This document shows positions 52,403-61,845 of a DNA stretch of 64,000 bases, piece after piece. The notes under the pieces are model-generated. The model was not told where the DNA came from and ran no database searches. It saw only the letters and a program-made list of their open reading frames with translations. The DNA lies in assembly GCF_000340435.2 (NCBI RefSeq), contig NZ_CP011883.2, positions 310,001-374,000 of the forward strand, in the 5' to 3' direction. The position numbers and the translations under genes were made by a program. Every line of letters starts with the position of its first letter. Position 1 is the first letter of the stretch. The stretch is from Mycobacterium haemophilum DSM 44634 (GTDB lineage: Bacteria; Actinomycetota; Actinomycetes; Mycobacteriales; Mycobacteriaceae).

Positions 52403-54042
52403 CGACCAACGAGCCGGACCAAGAACGGCGTTCGTTCTCGTCGCGAACGCCGGTCAACGAGAATCCCGACAAGGTGGTCTACCGCCGCGGATTTGTCACC
52501 CGTCACCAAGTGACCGGCTGGCGGTTCGTGATGCGCCGGATCGCCTCCGGTATCGCCATGCACGACACCCGAATGCTGGTTGACCCGTTACGCACCCAGT
52601 CACGTGCGGTGCTGATGGGCGCGCTGCTGGTGATTACTGGACTGCTGGGCTGCTTCGTGCTCTCCTTCATGCGACCCAATGGGTCGGCGGGTAACAACGC
52701 GGTGCTTGCCGATCGGTCGAGCGCCGCACTGTATGTGCGGGTGGGCGACCAACTGCACCCGGTGCTTAACCTGACCTCGGCTCGGCTAATTGTCGGTAAG
52801 CCGGTCAACCCCACTACAGTGAAAAGCAGTGAGCTGGACCGGTTTCCGCGTGGCAATCTGATTGGCATTCCGGGAGCACCGGAGCGGATGGTGCAAAACA
52901 CCGCCCATGACGCGAACTGGACGGTGTGTGACGTCGTCAGCGGGGAAGGCGGGCGCGCTGCCCACAGCATGGGCGTCACGGTGATCGCCGGCCCGCCTGA
53001 TAGCCGCGGCACCCGGGCCGCCGTGTTGGGGTCCGCGCACGGCGTTCTGGTCGACGCTCCGGCTGAGCGGGGCGGCGGCACCTGGCTGCTGTGGGATGGC
53101 AAGCGCAGCGAAATCGACTTGGCTGACCACGCGGTGACCGATGCGCTGGGGTTTGGTGTCGGTGTTTCTGAGGCGCCTGCACCAAGGCCTATCGCGGCAG
53201 GGCTGTTCAACGTGATCCCCGAAGCGCCGCCGCTGACGGCGCCCGCCATCCCGAATGCTGGTGGCACACCAAGCTTCGGACTGCACGCGCCGATCGGGGC
53301 GGTGGTGGTGTCCTTTGGTCTGGCGGCGCTGGACAAGAATCCGGCCGATTCGGTGCGGTATTACGCGGTGTTGCCGGACGGTCTGCAGCCTATTTCGCCG
53401 GTACTTGCCGGGATCCTGCGCAACACCAATTCCTATGGACTGCAGCAGCCGCCCCGGCTCGGTGCCGACGAGGTTGGCAAGTTGCCGGTGTCGCGGATGC
53501 TGGACACCGAACGCTATCCCGGCCAGCAGATCAGCCTCGTCGACGCTGGCCGCGATCCGGTCAGCTGCGCATATTGGCGCAAGCCGGCCGGGGCCGCTAC
53601 TAGCTTTCTGAGCCTGATGTCCGGCTCGGCGCTGCCGGTGCCCGATGCGGTGCGCGCCGTCGAGCTGGTGAGCGCCAGCTCCCAGGGAAACGGTCCGACA
53701 GCCAGCCGGGTTGCGCTGGCACCCGGCACCGGCTACTTCGCCCAAACCGTGGGTGGCGGCGCGGCCGCACCAGCCACCGGATCATTGTTCTGGGTCTCCG
53801 ATACCGGGGTGCGCTATGGGATTGACACCGAGGCTGATACCGGACCAGGAGCGGCTGCTGGGCACAGCAAAACCGTTGAGGCTCTTGGCTTAAACCCACC
53901 TGCGCTGCCCATCCCGTGGTCGATGCTGTCGCTGTTCGCGGCTGGCCCGACGCTGTCACGCGCCGACGCACTGCTGGCACACGATGGCTTGGCGCCCGAT
54001 ACCAGGCCCGGTCGTACCACGACAGACGGGGAGTCCCGATGA
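52399..54042 (+). CDS. eccB3: EccB3, ESX-3 membrane core component
   Basis: Core channel component with one membrane helix and a large periplasmic part; 547 residues (H37Rv 538). The cytosolic start VVYRRGFVTRHQVTGWRFVM and RRIASGIAMHDTRMLVDPLR is typical. The helix follows at about 68-90 (RAVLMGALLVITGLLGCFVL). The periplasmic repeat-like domain includes WTVCDVVSGEGG and the late RADALLAHDGLAPD. Start and stop overlap eccA3 and eccC3 by ATGA. Confidence 0.95.
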   Translation: MTTNEPDQERRSFSSRTPVNENPDKVVYRRGFVTRHQVTGWRFVMRRIASGIAMHDTRMLVDPLRTQSRAVLMGALLVITGLLGCFVLSFMRPNGSAGNNAVLADRSSAALYVRVGDQLHPVLNLTSARLIVGKPVNPTTVKSSELDRFPRGNLIGIPGAPERMVQNTAHDANWTVCDVVSGEGGRAAHSMGVTVIAGPPDSRGTRAAVLGSAHGVLVDAPAERGGGTWLLWDGKRSEIDLADHAVTDALGFGVGVSEAPAPRPIAAGLFNVIPEAPPLTAPAIPNAGGTPSFGLHAPIGAVVVSFGLAALDKNPADSVRYYAVLPDGLQPISPVLAGILRNTNSYGLQQPPRLGADEVGKLPVSRMLDTERYPGQQISLVDAGRDPVSCAYWRKPAGAATSFLSLMSGSALPVPDAVRAVELVSASSQGNGPTASRVALAPGTGYFAQTVGGGAAAPATGSLFWVSDTGVRYGIDTEADTGPGAAAGHSKTVEALGLNPPALPIPWSMLSLFAAGPTLSRADALLAHDGLAPDTRPGRTTTDGESR

Positions 54043-57000
54043 GCCGACTTATCTTCGAAGCTCGCCGGCGGCCGCCGCCGCCGAGTAGCCGCAAGGGCAC
54101 CATCACCATCGAGGCGCCTCCCGAATTGCCCCGCGTGATTCCGCCGTCGCTGCTGCGGCGTGCGATGCCCATTCTGATGGTGTTCCTGATCGTCGGCATG
54201 GTCGTCGCGATGGTCGCCACCGGGATGCGGCTGATCTCGCCGCAGACCCTGTTCTTCCCGTTCGTGCTGCTGCTGGCGGCCACCTCGCTCTTTCGCGGCA
54301 ACGACAACAAGATGCGTACCGAGGAGGTCGACGCCGAACGGGCCGACTACCTGCGGTACTTGTCGGTGGTCCGAGACAACATCCGGACCCAGGCCGCCGA
54401 GCAGCGTGCGGCCGCGCAGTGGTCCCACCCTGAGCCGACGGCGTTGGCAAGCGTGCCCGGGTCCCGCCGTCAGTGGGAGCGGGACCCGCATGACTCCGAC
54501 TTCTTGATCGTGCGGGCCGGGCGGCACCAGGCGCCGCTGGCCACCGCGTTGCGGGTCAAAGACACCGCGGACGAGATCGACCTGGAGCCGGTGTCGCACA
54601 GCGCATTACGTAGTTTGCTCGACGCTCAGCGCACCGTTCGTGACGTGCCGACCGGAATCGACCTGGGCAAAATCTCACGGATCACCGTCTTTATTGACGC
54701 TGAGAGCTCCAAGGATGCTAATACCTCCAGGGATGAAGCGCGTGCGGCGTTGCGCGCTTGGATCGCTCAGGCAGTGACCTGGCACGACCCGGCGTTGTTT
54801 GGGGTGGCGCTGGCCACCCGCGATCTGGAGAGCAGCGACTGGTCCTGGCTTAAATGGTTGCCACACGTCGACATTCCCGGTCAGCTTGATGGCGTCGGCT
54901 CGGCTCGTTACTTGTCGACCGACCCTGACGAGTTGATCTCGCTGCTGGGAGCCACGCTTGCCGACCGCCCGGCGTTCACCGGCACGTCGGCCGAGGCGCT
55001 GCGCCACCTGATGATCGTGATCGACGACCCCGACTACGATCTGAACGCCTCGGCCCTGGCGATGGGCCGAGCTGGGGTCACGGTGGTGCATTGCTCCACC
55101 ACACCGCCGCACCGCGAACAGTATTCGGATCCCGAACAGCCGATCCTGCGTATCGCGCACGGTGCCATCGAACGCTGGCAGACCGGCGGCTGGCAGCCCT
55201 ACATCGACACCGCCGACCAACTCGGCGCCGCCGAGGCCGCCCACCTGGCCCGCCAGCTGTCACGGTGGGACTCCAACCCGACGCACGCCGGGCTGCGTTC
55301 AGCGGCCACCCGCGGGGCCAGCTTCACGACGCTGCTGGGCATCCCGGACGCGTCACGGCTGGACGTGACCACACTGTGGGCGCCACGCCGCCGCGATGAC
55401 GAGCTACGTATACCGATCGGTGTCACCGGCACCGGCGAGCCGCTGATGTTCGACCTCAAGGACGAAGCCGAGGGCGGTATGGGTCCGCACGGCCTGATGA
55501 TCGGGATGACAGGATCCGGTAAGTCACAGACCCTGATGTCGATTCTGTTGGCGCTGTTGACCACTCACTCGGCGGACCGGCTGATCGTGATCTATGCAGA
55601 CTTCAAGGGTGAGGCCGGCGCCGACAGCTTCCGAAACTTCCCGCAGGTTGTCGCGGTGATCTCGAATATGGCCGAGAAGAAGTCGCTAGCCGAACGGTTC
55701 GCTGACACGCTGCGCGGTGAGGTGGCCCGCCGGGAGACGCTGCTGCGCGAGGCCGGCCGCCGGGTTCAGGGCAGCGCGTTCAACTCAGTGCTCGAATATG
55801 AGAACGCAATAGCGGCCGGCGCAGTAGATCTGCCCCCGATCCCAACGCTATTCGTGGTCGCCGACGAGTTCACCCTGATGCTGGCCGATCATCCGGAGTA
55901 CGCGGAGTTGTTCGACTACGTGGCACGCAAGGGCCGCTCGTTCCGGATTCACATCTTGTTCGCTTCTCAGACGCTGGACGTCGGCAAGATCAAAGACATC
56001 GACAAGAACACCTCATACCGAATCGGGTTGAAGGTGGCCAGTGCCAGCGTTTCCCGTCAGATCATCGGTGTGGAGGACGCCTATCACATCGAGTCGGGCA
56101 AAGAACACAAGGGCATGGGCTTTTTAGTACCGGCTCCCGGCGCGGCACCGATCAAGTTCCGCAGCACCTACGTCGACGGGATCTACGAGCCGCCGCGATC
56201 AACCAAGACTCGGGTGGTGGAAGCTACGCCAGAGCCAAAGCTGTTCACTGCTGGGGCGGTGGAGCCGGATCACCCCATCGTGATCACCAGCGAAGACGAT
56301 GATGAGTCGGTCGCCCCGCCGCGCAAGCTGATCGCGACAATCGGCGAGCAGTTGGCGCGCTACGGGCCCCGGGCGCCGAAGCTGTGGCTGCCGCCGCTCG
56401 ACGAGTCGATCCCGCTGACCGCGATGCTAGCTAGTGCTGGAGTGCCGCAACGGCAGTGGCGCTGGCCGCTCGGCGAGATCGACAAACCCTTCGAAATGCG
56501 TCGCGACCCGTTGATATTTGATGCCACCTCGGCGGCCGGTAATATGGTGATCCACGGCGGTCCCAAATCCGGAAAGTCGACTGCGCTGCAGACGTTTATC
56601 CTGTCGGCCGCGAGTCTGCATTCGCCGCGTGACGTGACGTTCTACTGCCTGGACTACGGCGGCGGCCAGCTGCGAGCGATTCAGGATCTGGCGCACGTCG
56701 GTAGCGTTGCGTCGGCCTTAGAACCCGAACGAATCCGCCGCACCTTCGGAGAGCTCGAGCAGCTGTTGCTATCGCGGCAGCAGCGAGAGGTATTCCGGGA
56801 CAAGCGGGGTAGCGGCTCGGCGCTCGATGACGGTTTTGGCGAGGTCTTCCTCGTCATCGACAACCTCTACGCTTTCGGCCGCGACAACACAGATCAGTTC
56901 AATACCCGTAACCCGCTGCTGGCCAAGGTAACTGAGCTCGTCAATGTCGGCCTGGCGTACGGCATCCACGTGATCATCACCACCCCGAGCTGGCTGGAGG

Positions 57001-58103
57001 TGCCGTTGGCGATGCGGGACGGGCTCGGATTGCGACTAGAGCTCAAGCTGCATGACGCGCGGGACAGCAACGTGCGCGTGGTTGGCGCGCTGCGTCGCCC
57101 GGCTGACGCCGTCCCGCACGACCAGCCTGGCCGCGGGTTGACTATGGCCGCCGAACATTTCCTATTCGCGGCTCCGCAGCTAGACCAGGTGGCCGTGATC
57201 AATGCCCGCCACGCCGGCGTGGCTGCGCCGCCGGTGCGGTTGCTGCCCACCAACCTTTCGCCCGATGCCGTTGATGCGCTCTATCGAGGCCCGGAACAAG
57301 TGGTCATCGGCCAGCGTGAAGAGGATCTGGCACCGGTCGTCGTCGACTTCGCCAACAATCCGTTGTTAATGGTGTTCGGCGACAGCAAGTCTGGTAAGAC
57401 CACGCTGCTGCGCCACATCATCCGCACGATCCGCGAACACTCCTCCCCCGACCAGGTGGCGTTTACCGTGCTGGATCGGCGGCTGCACCTCGTGGACGAG
57501 CCGTTATTTCCCGACAACGAATACACCGCCAACATCGACCGGATCATCCCGGCGATGCTTGGGCTGGCCAACCTCATCGAAGCACGCCGGCCACCGGCAG
57601 GTTTGTCGGCAGCGGAATTGTCCCGCTGGACATTTGCGGGCCACACCCATTACCTGCTCATCGACGACGTCGACCAGGTGCCCGATTCACCGGCGATGAG
57701 CGGTCCATATATCGGACAGCGGCCGTGGACCAACCTCATCGGGCTGCTCGGACAGGCCGGTGATTTGGGGCTGCGGGTAATCGTCACAGCGCGGGCCACC
57801 GGATCGGGCCACATGCTGATGACCAGCCAGCTGCTGCGCCGCTTGAACGACCTGCAGGCAACTACGCTGATGTTGGCGGGCAATCCAGCCGACAGCGGCA
57901 AGATCCGGGGCCAGCGATTTAGCCGATTGCCGGCCGGACGGGCGATTCTGTTGGGCGACAGCGACAGCCCGACGTATGTACAGTTGGTCAACCCGCTGGT
58001 GGCGATCGCAAGCGTGGCGGAGCCGGGCGTAGTGGGTCGCCACTCATCAAAACCCAGTGGCGAATCGGTACCAAAACAGGTCAACGATGACGGGTTCCAC
58101 TAA
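54039..58103 (+). CDS. eccC3: EccC3, FtsK/SpoIIIE-type motor ATPase of ESX-3
   Basis: Motor of the secretion complex, 1,354 residues from the ATG at 54039 that overlaps the eccB3 stop. Two membrane helices at about 40-85 are followed by three ATPase domains with Walker A motifs GMTGSGKSQT (about 490), GGPKSGKSTA (about 845) and GDSKSGKTTL (about 1115). Walker B-like LFVVADEF and LLIDDVDQVPD are present. Relative to H37Rv the region after GIDLGKISRITVF (SSKDANTSRDEARAALRAWI) looks different by a short insertion. Substrates such as EsxG-EsxH dock to its last domain. Confidence 0.96.
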   Translation: MSRLIFEARRRPPPPSSRKGTITIEAPPELPRVIPPSLLRRAMPILMVFLIVGMVVAMVATGMRLISPQTLFFPFVLLLAATSLFRGNDNKMRTEEVDAERADYLRYLSVVRDNIRTQAAEQRAAAQWSHPEPTALASVPGSRRQWERDPHDSDFLIVRAGRHQAPLATALRVKDTADEIDLEPVSHSALRSLLDAQRTVRDVPTGIDLGKISRITVFIDAESSKDANTSRDEARAALRAWIAQAVTWHDPALFGVALATRDLESSDWSWLKWLPHVDIPGQLDGVGSARYLSTDPDELISLLGATLADRPAFTGTSAEALRHLMIVIDDPDYDLNASALAMGRAGVTVVHCSTTPPHREQYSDPEQPILRIAHGAIERWQTGGWQPYIDTADQLGAAEAAHLARQLSRWDSNPTHAGLRSAATRGASFTTLLGIPDASRLDVTTLWAPRRRDDELRIPIGVTGTGEPLMFDLKDEAEGGMGPHGLMIGMTGSGKSQTLMSILLALLTTHSADRLIVIYADFKGEAGADSFRNFPQVVAVISNMAEKKSLAERFADTLRGEVARRETLLREAGRRVQGSAFNSVLEYENAIAAGAVDLPPIPTLFVVADEFTLMLADHPEYAELFDYVARKGRSFRIHILFASQTLDVGKIKDIDKNTSYRIGLKVASASVSRQIIGVEDAYHIESGKEHKGMGFLVPAPGAAPIKFRSTYVDGIYEPPRSTKTRVVEATPEPKLFTAGAVEPDHPIVITSEDDDESVAPPRKLIATIGEQLARYGPRAPKLWLPPLDESIPLTAMLASAGVPQRQWRWPLGEIDKPFEMRRDPLIFDATSAAGNMVIHGGPKSGKSTALQTFILSAASLHSPRDVTFYCLDYGGGQLRAIQDLAHVGSVASALEPERIRRTFGELEQLLLSRQQREVFRDKRGSGSALDDGFGEVFLVIDNLYAFGRDNTDQFNTRNPLLAKVTELVNVGLAYGIHVIITTPSWLEVPLAMRDGLGLRLELKLHDARDSNVRVVGALRRPADAVPHDQPGRGLTMAAEHFLFAAPQLDQVAVINARHAGVAAPPVRLLPTNLSPDAVDALYRGPEQVVIGQREEDLAPVVVDFANNPLLMVFGDSKSGKTTLLRHIIRTIREHSSPDQVAFTVLDRRLHLVDEPLFPDNEYTANIDRIIPAMLGLANLIEARRPPAGLSAAELSRWTFAGHTHYLLIDDVDQVPDSPAMSGPYIGQRPWTNLIGLLGQAGDLGLRVIVTARATGSGHMLMTSQLLRRLNDLQATTLMLAGNPADSGKIRGQRFSRLPAGRAILLGDSDSPTYVQLVNPLVAIASVAEPGVVGRHSSKPSGESVPKQVNDDGFH

Positions 58104-58138
58104 ATGATTGGTAAAACGCGACAGAAGGAGTGATAGTC

Positions 58139-58447
58139 ATGACGTTGCGAGTAGTTCCTGAGGGGCTGGCCGCGACCAGTGCGGCGGTGGAGGCGCTGAC
58201 GGCACGGCTGGCGGCCGCGCATGCCGCCGCGCTTCCATGGATCGCTGCGGTGGTGCCTCCGGCGGCGGATCCGGTGTCGCTGCAGACCGCCGCCGGGTTC
58301 AGCGCTCAGGGGCAAGAGCACGCTGTGGTGGCGGCCCAAGGTGTTGAAGAGTTGGGCCGCGCCGGTATCGGTGTGGGCGAATCCGGCGCCAGCTACGAAA
58401 TCGGTGATGCCACGGCGGCCTCGACGTATGGGATAGTGGGCAGCTGA
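58139..58447 (+). CDS. PE5: PE5, PE protein of the ESX-3 locus
   Basis: A 102-residue PE protein starting MTLRVVPEGLAATSAAVEAL at the ATG 58139, with AGAAGGAG before it. PAADPVSLQTAAGFSAQ is the central PE part and ASYEIGDATAASTYGIVG the end. The secretion signal YxxxD is YEIGD at 88-92. In M. tuberculosis PE5 pairs with PPE4 and is needed for siderophore-mediated iron uptake. Here the PPE4 gene 2 bp downstream is broken. Confidence 0.95.
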   Translation: MTLRVVPEGLAATSAAVEALTARLAAAHAAALPWIAAVVPPAADPVSLQTAAGFSAQGQEHAVVAAQGVEELGRAGIGVGESGASYEIGDATAASTYGIVGS

Positions 58448-58449
58448 CA

Positions 58450-58688
58450 ATGAGCGCGACCGTCTGGATGGCCTCGCCGCCGGAGGTGCATTCGGCGTTG
58501 CTGAGCGCCGGTGCCGGACCGGGACCGCTGCTGGCTACCGCCGCCGCATGGAGCAAGCTGCGCACCGAATACGGCTCGGTGGTGGCCCACGAGCGCCGAT
58601 GGTGCCGGGTACCTGGGACCAGGATCAGGAAGGTCCTGCCAAGCCCAGCCAACACAATGGGTTGGGGAAAGGGGGCTCGGACAGTTAG
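58450..58688 (+). pseudogene. PPE4: PPE4, with a large internal deletion
   Basis: The 5' end is normal (ATG 58450, SATVWMASPPEVHSALLSAG, to about WSKLRTEYGSVVA). Then, near 58590, the sequence jumps to the last 30 codons of a PPE4-type protein in another frame: RAPMVPGTWDQDQ followed by EGPAKPSQHNGLGKGGSDS and stop at 58688. H37Rv PPE4 is about 513 residues; some 400 codons are missing. The N-terminal frame runs on to a stop at 58716 for an 88-residue product. Loss of the W-G motif and most of the PPE domain means it cannot pair with PE5 in the usual way. Confidence 0.9.
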
Positions 58689-58745
58689 CAAAGCAGTTTC
58701 ACCACGTGCTCGTTAGTAATCGGAATACGAAGGGAGACAATTGTT

Positions 58746-59048
58746 ATGAGTCTTTTGGATGCTCATATCCCACAGCTGGTCGCCTCGGAGGCGGCGTTCG
58801 GTACCAAGGCGGCACTGATGCGCCACACCATTAGTCAGGCCGAGCAGGAAGCGATGTCGGCGCAGGCGTTTCACCAGGGGGAAAGCGCGGCGGCGTTTCA
58901 GGCCGCGCATGCCCAGTTTGTCGCCGCGGCCGAGAAGGTCAACACCCTGCTCGATGTCGCGCAGCAGCATTTGGGTGAGGCCGCAGGCACGTATCTGGCC
59001 GCCGACTCCGCGGCTGCCTCGACCTACGCCGCCGGAGCCGGGTCCTAA
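58746..59048 (+). CDS. esxG: EsxG, WXG100-type substrate of ESX-3
   Basis: Small helical-hairpin protein that pairs with EsxH. 100 residues (97 in H37Rv; the end AAGAGS differs). LDAHIPQLVASEAAFGTKAA, then AFHQGESAAAFQAAHAQFVA; the turn is the HQGES variant of WxG seen in EsxG. The complex is secreted, binds zinc and interferes with host vesicle trafficking. The ATG at 58746 follows AGGGAGAC by a few bases. Confidence 0.96.
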   Translation: MSLLDAHIPQLVASEAAFGTKAALMRHTISQAEQEAMSAQAFHQGESAAAFQAAHAQFVAAAEKVNTLLDVAQQHLGEAAGTYLAADSAAASTYAAGAGS

Positions 59049-59080
59049 CCCGATCAGACTGTTACCCGAAAGGACTTGTA

Positions 59081-59371
59081 ATGCCACAGATTATGTACAA
59101 CTACCCGGCAATGTTGGCCCACGCCGGGAGTATGTCGGGCTATGCCGCCACCTTGCAAGGGCTGGGCACCGATATCTCCGCCGAGCAGGCCGCGCTGCAG
59201 GCTGGCTGGGCAGGTGACACCGGGATGACCTACCAAGCCTGGCAGGTCCAGTGGAACCAGGCCTTGGAAGACATGGTGCGGTCCTACCAGTCAATGGCGA
59301 GCACTCACGAAGCCAACACCATGAGTATGCTCGGCCGCGACCAGGCTGAAGCCGCCAAGTGGGGCGGCTAA
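59081..59371 (+). CDS. esxH: EsxH (TB10.4), WXG100 substrate of ESX-3
   Basis: 96 residues, like TB10.4 of M. tuberculosis. The WxG turn is GWAGDTG at 43-45 (WQG in H37Rv as I recall). The C-terminal helix carries STHEANTMSMLGRDQAEAAK, with the His-Glu of the zinc site. GAAAGG lies before the ATG. It forms a heterodimer with EsxG. Confidence 0.97.
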   Translation: MPQIMYNYPAMLAHAGSMSGYAATLQGLGTDISAEQAALQAGWAGDTGMTYQAWQVQWNQALEDMVRSYQSMASTHEANTMSMLGRDQAEAAKWGG

Positions 59372-59381
59372 TCGTAGGTCG

Positions 59382-60251
59382 ATGAACGTCGATCCCAACG
59401 CCGTTGAGCTGACGGTCGATCACGCATGGTTCATTGCGGAAGCCATTGGAGCGGGCAGCTTCCCGTGGGTTCTGGCGATTACCGCGCCATATCGCGACGC
59501 CGGGGAACGGGCCGCCTTCGTCGAACGTCAGAAGGCCGAGCTGACGCGGATGGGTCTGGTGACAGCAGACGGCTCCGTGAACCCGGCAGTCGCCGACTGG
59601 ATCAGGGTGGTGTGCTTCCCCGACCGATGGCTCGACCTCCGTTACTTGGGGCCTGCGTCGGCCACTGGCGACAGCGAGCTGCTACGTGGCATGGTCGCGC
59701 AGCGCGCTGGCGTCAGCGGTAAGACCGTGGTCGCGCTGCGCAGTGCGCAGCTGATCACGTTTACCGCAATGGATATCGATGACCCGCTCGGGCTGGTGCC
59801 GGTTCTCGGCGCCGGCCTGGCGCAGCGGCCACCGGCGCGCTTCGACGAGTTCAGCATGCCGATGCGGGTCGGCGTCCGGGCCGACGAGCGATTGCGGTCC
59901 GGCGCCTCGTTAACGGAAGTCGCTGACTACCTGGGTATTCCGAAATCGGCGCGGCCGGTGGTGGAATCGGTGTTCTCCGGTCCTCGGAGCTACGTCGAGA
60001 TCGTCGCCGGCTGCCACCGCGACGGGGAGCACGCCACCACCGAGGTCGGGATAAGTATCGTTGACACCACCGCGGGCCGAGTGTTGGTCAGTCCGTCCCG
60101 CGCATTCGACGGCGAATGGGTGTCTACGTTCAGCCCAGGGACACCCTTTGCCATCGCTGTCGGAATCGAACAGCTAACCGCCACCTTGCCAGAGGGCCAA
60201 TGGTTCCCCGGCCAACGGCTGTCTCGAGATTTCTCTGACCAGATTTCATAG
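59382..60251 (+). CDS. espG3: EspG3, PE/PPE-specific chaperone
   Basis: Cytosolic chaperone that binds the tip of ESX-3 PPE proteins. 289 residues (about 295 in H37Rv). It starts MNVDPNAVELTVDHAWFIAE and shows the EspG fold: AIGAGSFPWVLAITAPYRDA, CFPDRWLDLRYLG, SVFSGPRSYVEIVAGCHRDG and FSPGTPFAIAVGIEQL. It lies 10 bp from esxH. It should still serve the PPE protein encoded upstream of eccA3. Confidence 0.94.
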   Translation: MNVDPNAVELTVDHAWFIAEAIGAGSFPWVLAITAPYRDAGERAAFVERQKAELTRMGLVTADGSVNPAVADWIRVVCFPDRWLDLRYLGPASATGDSELLRGMVAQRAGVSGKTVVALRSAQLITFTAMDIDDPLGLVPVLGAGLAQRPPARFDEFSMPMRVGVRADERLRSGASLTEVADYLGIPKSARPVVESVFSGPRSYVEIVAGCHRDGEHATTEVGISIVDTTAGRVLVSPSRAFDGEWVSTFSPGTPFAIAVGIEQLTATLPEGQWFPGQRLSRDFSDQIS

Positions 60252-60426
60252 CCGGACCACGACGTGGGCTGCCGGGCGGAGCAGGAGATCGGCAGTTCAA
60301 ACCAGTCGGATGACACAGCAGTAGCGAAAACCATGGCCGCGCAGACGATGCGGTCGTCATAGATAGAGAGAAAACGATGTCCCAAGTGTGGCGTGCGCCT
60401 TTGCAGAAGCATTTTGCGAGGGTCCG

Positions 60427-61845
60427 GTGACGTCCGGCGCCGTCATGCCGATCGTCCGCGTTGCCATTCTCGCGGACAGCAGGTTGACGGAAATGGCCCT
60501 GCCAGCCGAATTGCCGTTGCGCGAAATCCTGCCCGCGGTACAGCGTCTGGTGGTCCCAACAGTGTCGAATGGCGATGCCTCAGTGGCTACCGGCGCGAGT
60601 TCGCAGCTGAGCCTGGCGCCCATCGGTGGAGCGCCATTCAGCCTGGATGCCAGCCTGGACACCGTTGGAGTCGTCGACGGTGATTTGCTCGCATTGCAGC
60701 CGGTACCGGTAGGTCCGGCGGCACCCGGTATTGTCGAGGACATCGCCGACGCCGCGATGATCTTCTCGACTTCCCGGCTAAAGCCTTGGGGGCCAATGCA
60801 TATTCGCCGCGGGGCGTTGGCTGCGGCGACCGCCGTGGCCGTTGCGGCAACCGGTCTGGGTGTCACCTATCGGACAGTCACCGGTGCGTTGACCGGACTG
60901 CTCGTGGTCACGGCGATCGCGGTACTCATCGCATCGGGTGGTTTGGTGCTTAGGTCACGTACGGCGCGCACCGGGTTGGTGCTGTCGATCGCAGCGCTGG
61001 TGCCCATTGGTGCCGCCTTAGCGTTGGCGGTACCCGGCAGATTCGGGCCAGCGCAGGTGTTGTTGGCCGCCGCCGGTGTCACCGCGTGGTCGCTAATTAC
61101 TCTGATCGTTCCTGGCCCGGAACGTGAGCGGGCCGTCGCCTTCTTCACCGCGACGGCAGTGATCGGGGCGGCTGTGTCGTTGGCAGCCGGTGCCGAATTG
61201 CTTTGGCAGCTAACGCTACTGGCCCTTGGCTGCGGATTGATTGTGGCGGCTCTGCTGGTCACCGTCGAGGCGGCTCAGCTCTCCGCGTTGTGGGCACGGT
61301 TCCCATTGCCGGTGATCCCGGCGCCGGGCGATCCGACCCCGTCGGCGCCGTCGTTGCAGGTGCTCGAGGACTTGCCGCGGCGGGTGCGTATCAGCGACGC
61401 CCATCAGAGCGGTTTCATCGCCGCCGCCGTGCTGCTCAGCATGCTGGGCTCGGTGGCGATCGCGTTGCGTCCGGAGGCGGTGAGCAGCGTGGGCTGGTAC
61501 GTGGTCGCGGCAACCGCGGTTACGGCCACGCTGCGCGCCCGGGTGTGGGATTCGGCCGCCTGTAAAGCCTGGCTGCTTGCCCAGCCGTACCTGGTCGCCA
61601 CCGTGCTGTTGGTGCTCTACACCGCGACCGGACGCTACGCCGCGGCTTTCGCTGCGGTGCTGGTGCTCGTCGTGGTTGTGCTGGCCTGGGTGGTGGTCGC
61701 GCTCAACCCGCGCATCGCCGCGCCGGATAGCTATTCGCTGCCGCTGCGCCGCTTGCTGGGCATGGTCGCCTCCGGCCTTGATGCTTCACTGATCCCCGTC
61801 ATGGCGTATCTGGTCGGCCTTTTCAGCTGGGTACTTAATCGATGA
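60427..61845 (+). CDS. eccD3: EccD3, polytopic channel subunit of ESX-3
   Basis: An N-terminal ubiquitin-like domain (IVRVAILADSRLTEMALPAE, LDTVGVVDGDLLALQPV) is followed by eleven hydrophobic helices ending LFSWVLNR. With the GTG at 60427 (GAGGG just upstream) it is 472 residues, as in H37Rv; the ATG at 60445 (MPIVRVAIL) is the alternative. It overlaps mycP3 by ATGA. The gap to espG3 is about 175 bp, longer than the other gaps of this operon, and I see no gene or clear signal in it. Confidence 0.94.
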   Translation: MTSGAVMPIVRVAILADSRLTEMALPAELPLREILPAVQRLVVPTVSNGDASVATGASSQLSLAPIGGAPFSLDASLDTVGVVDGDLLALQPVPVGPAAPGIVEDIADAAMIFSTSRLKPWGPMHIRRGALAAATAVAVAATGLGVTYRTVTGALTGLLVVTAIAVLIASGGLVLRSRTARTGLVLSIAALVPIGAALALAVPGRFGPAQVLLAAAGVTAWSLITLIVPGPERERAVAFFTATAVIGAAVSLAAGAELLWQLTLLALGCGLIVAALLVTVEAAQLSALWARFPLPVIPAPGDPTPSAPSLQVLEDLPRRVRISDAHQSGFIAAAVLLSMLGSVAIALRPEAVSSVGWYVVAATAVTATLRARVWDSAACKAWLLAQPYLVATVLLVLYTATGRYAAAFAAVLVLVVVVLAWVVVALNPRIAAPDSYSLPLRRLLGMVASGLDASLIPVMAYLVGLFSWVLNR

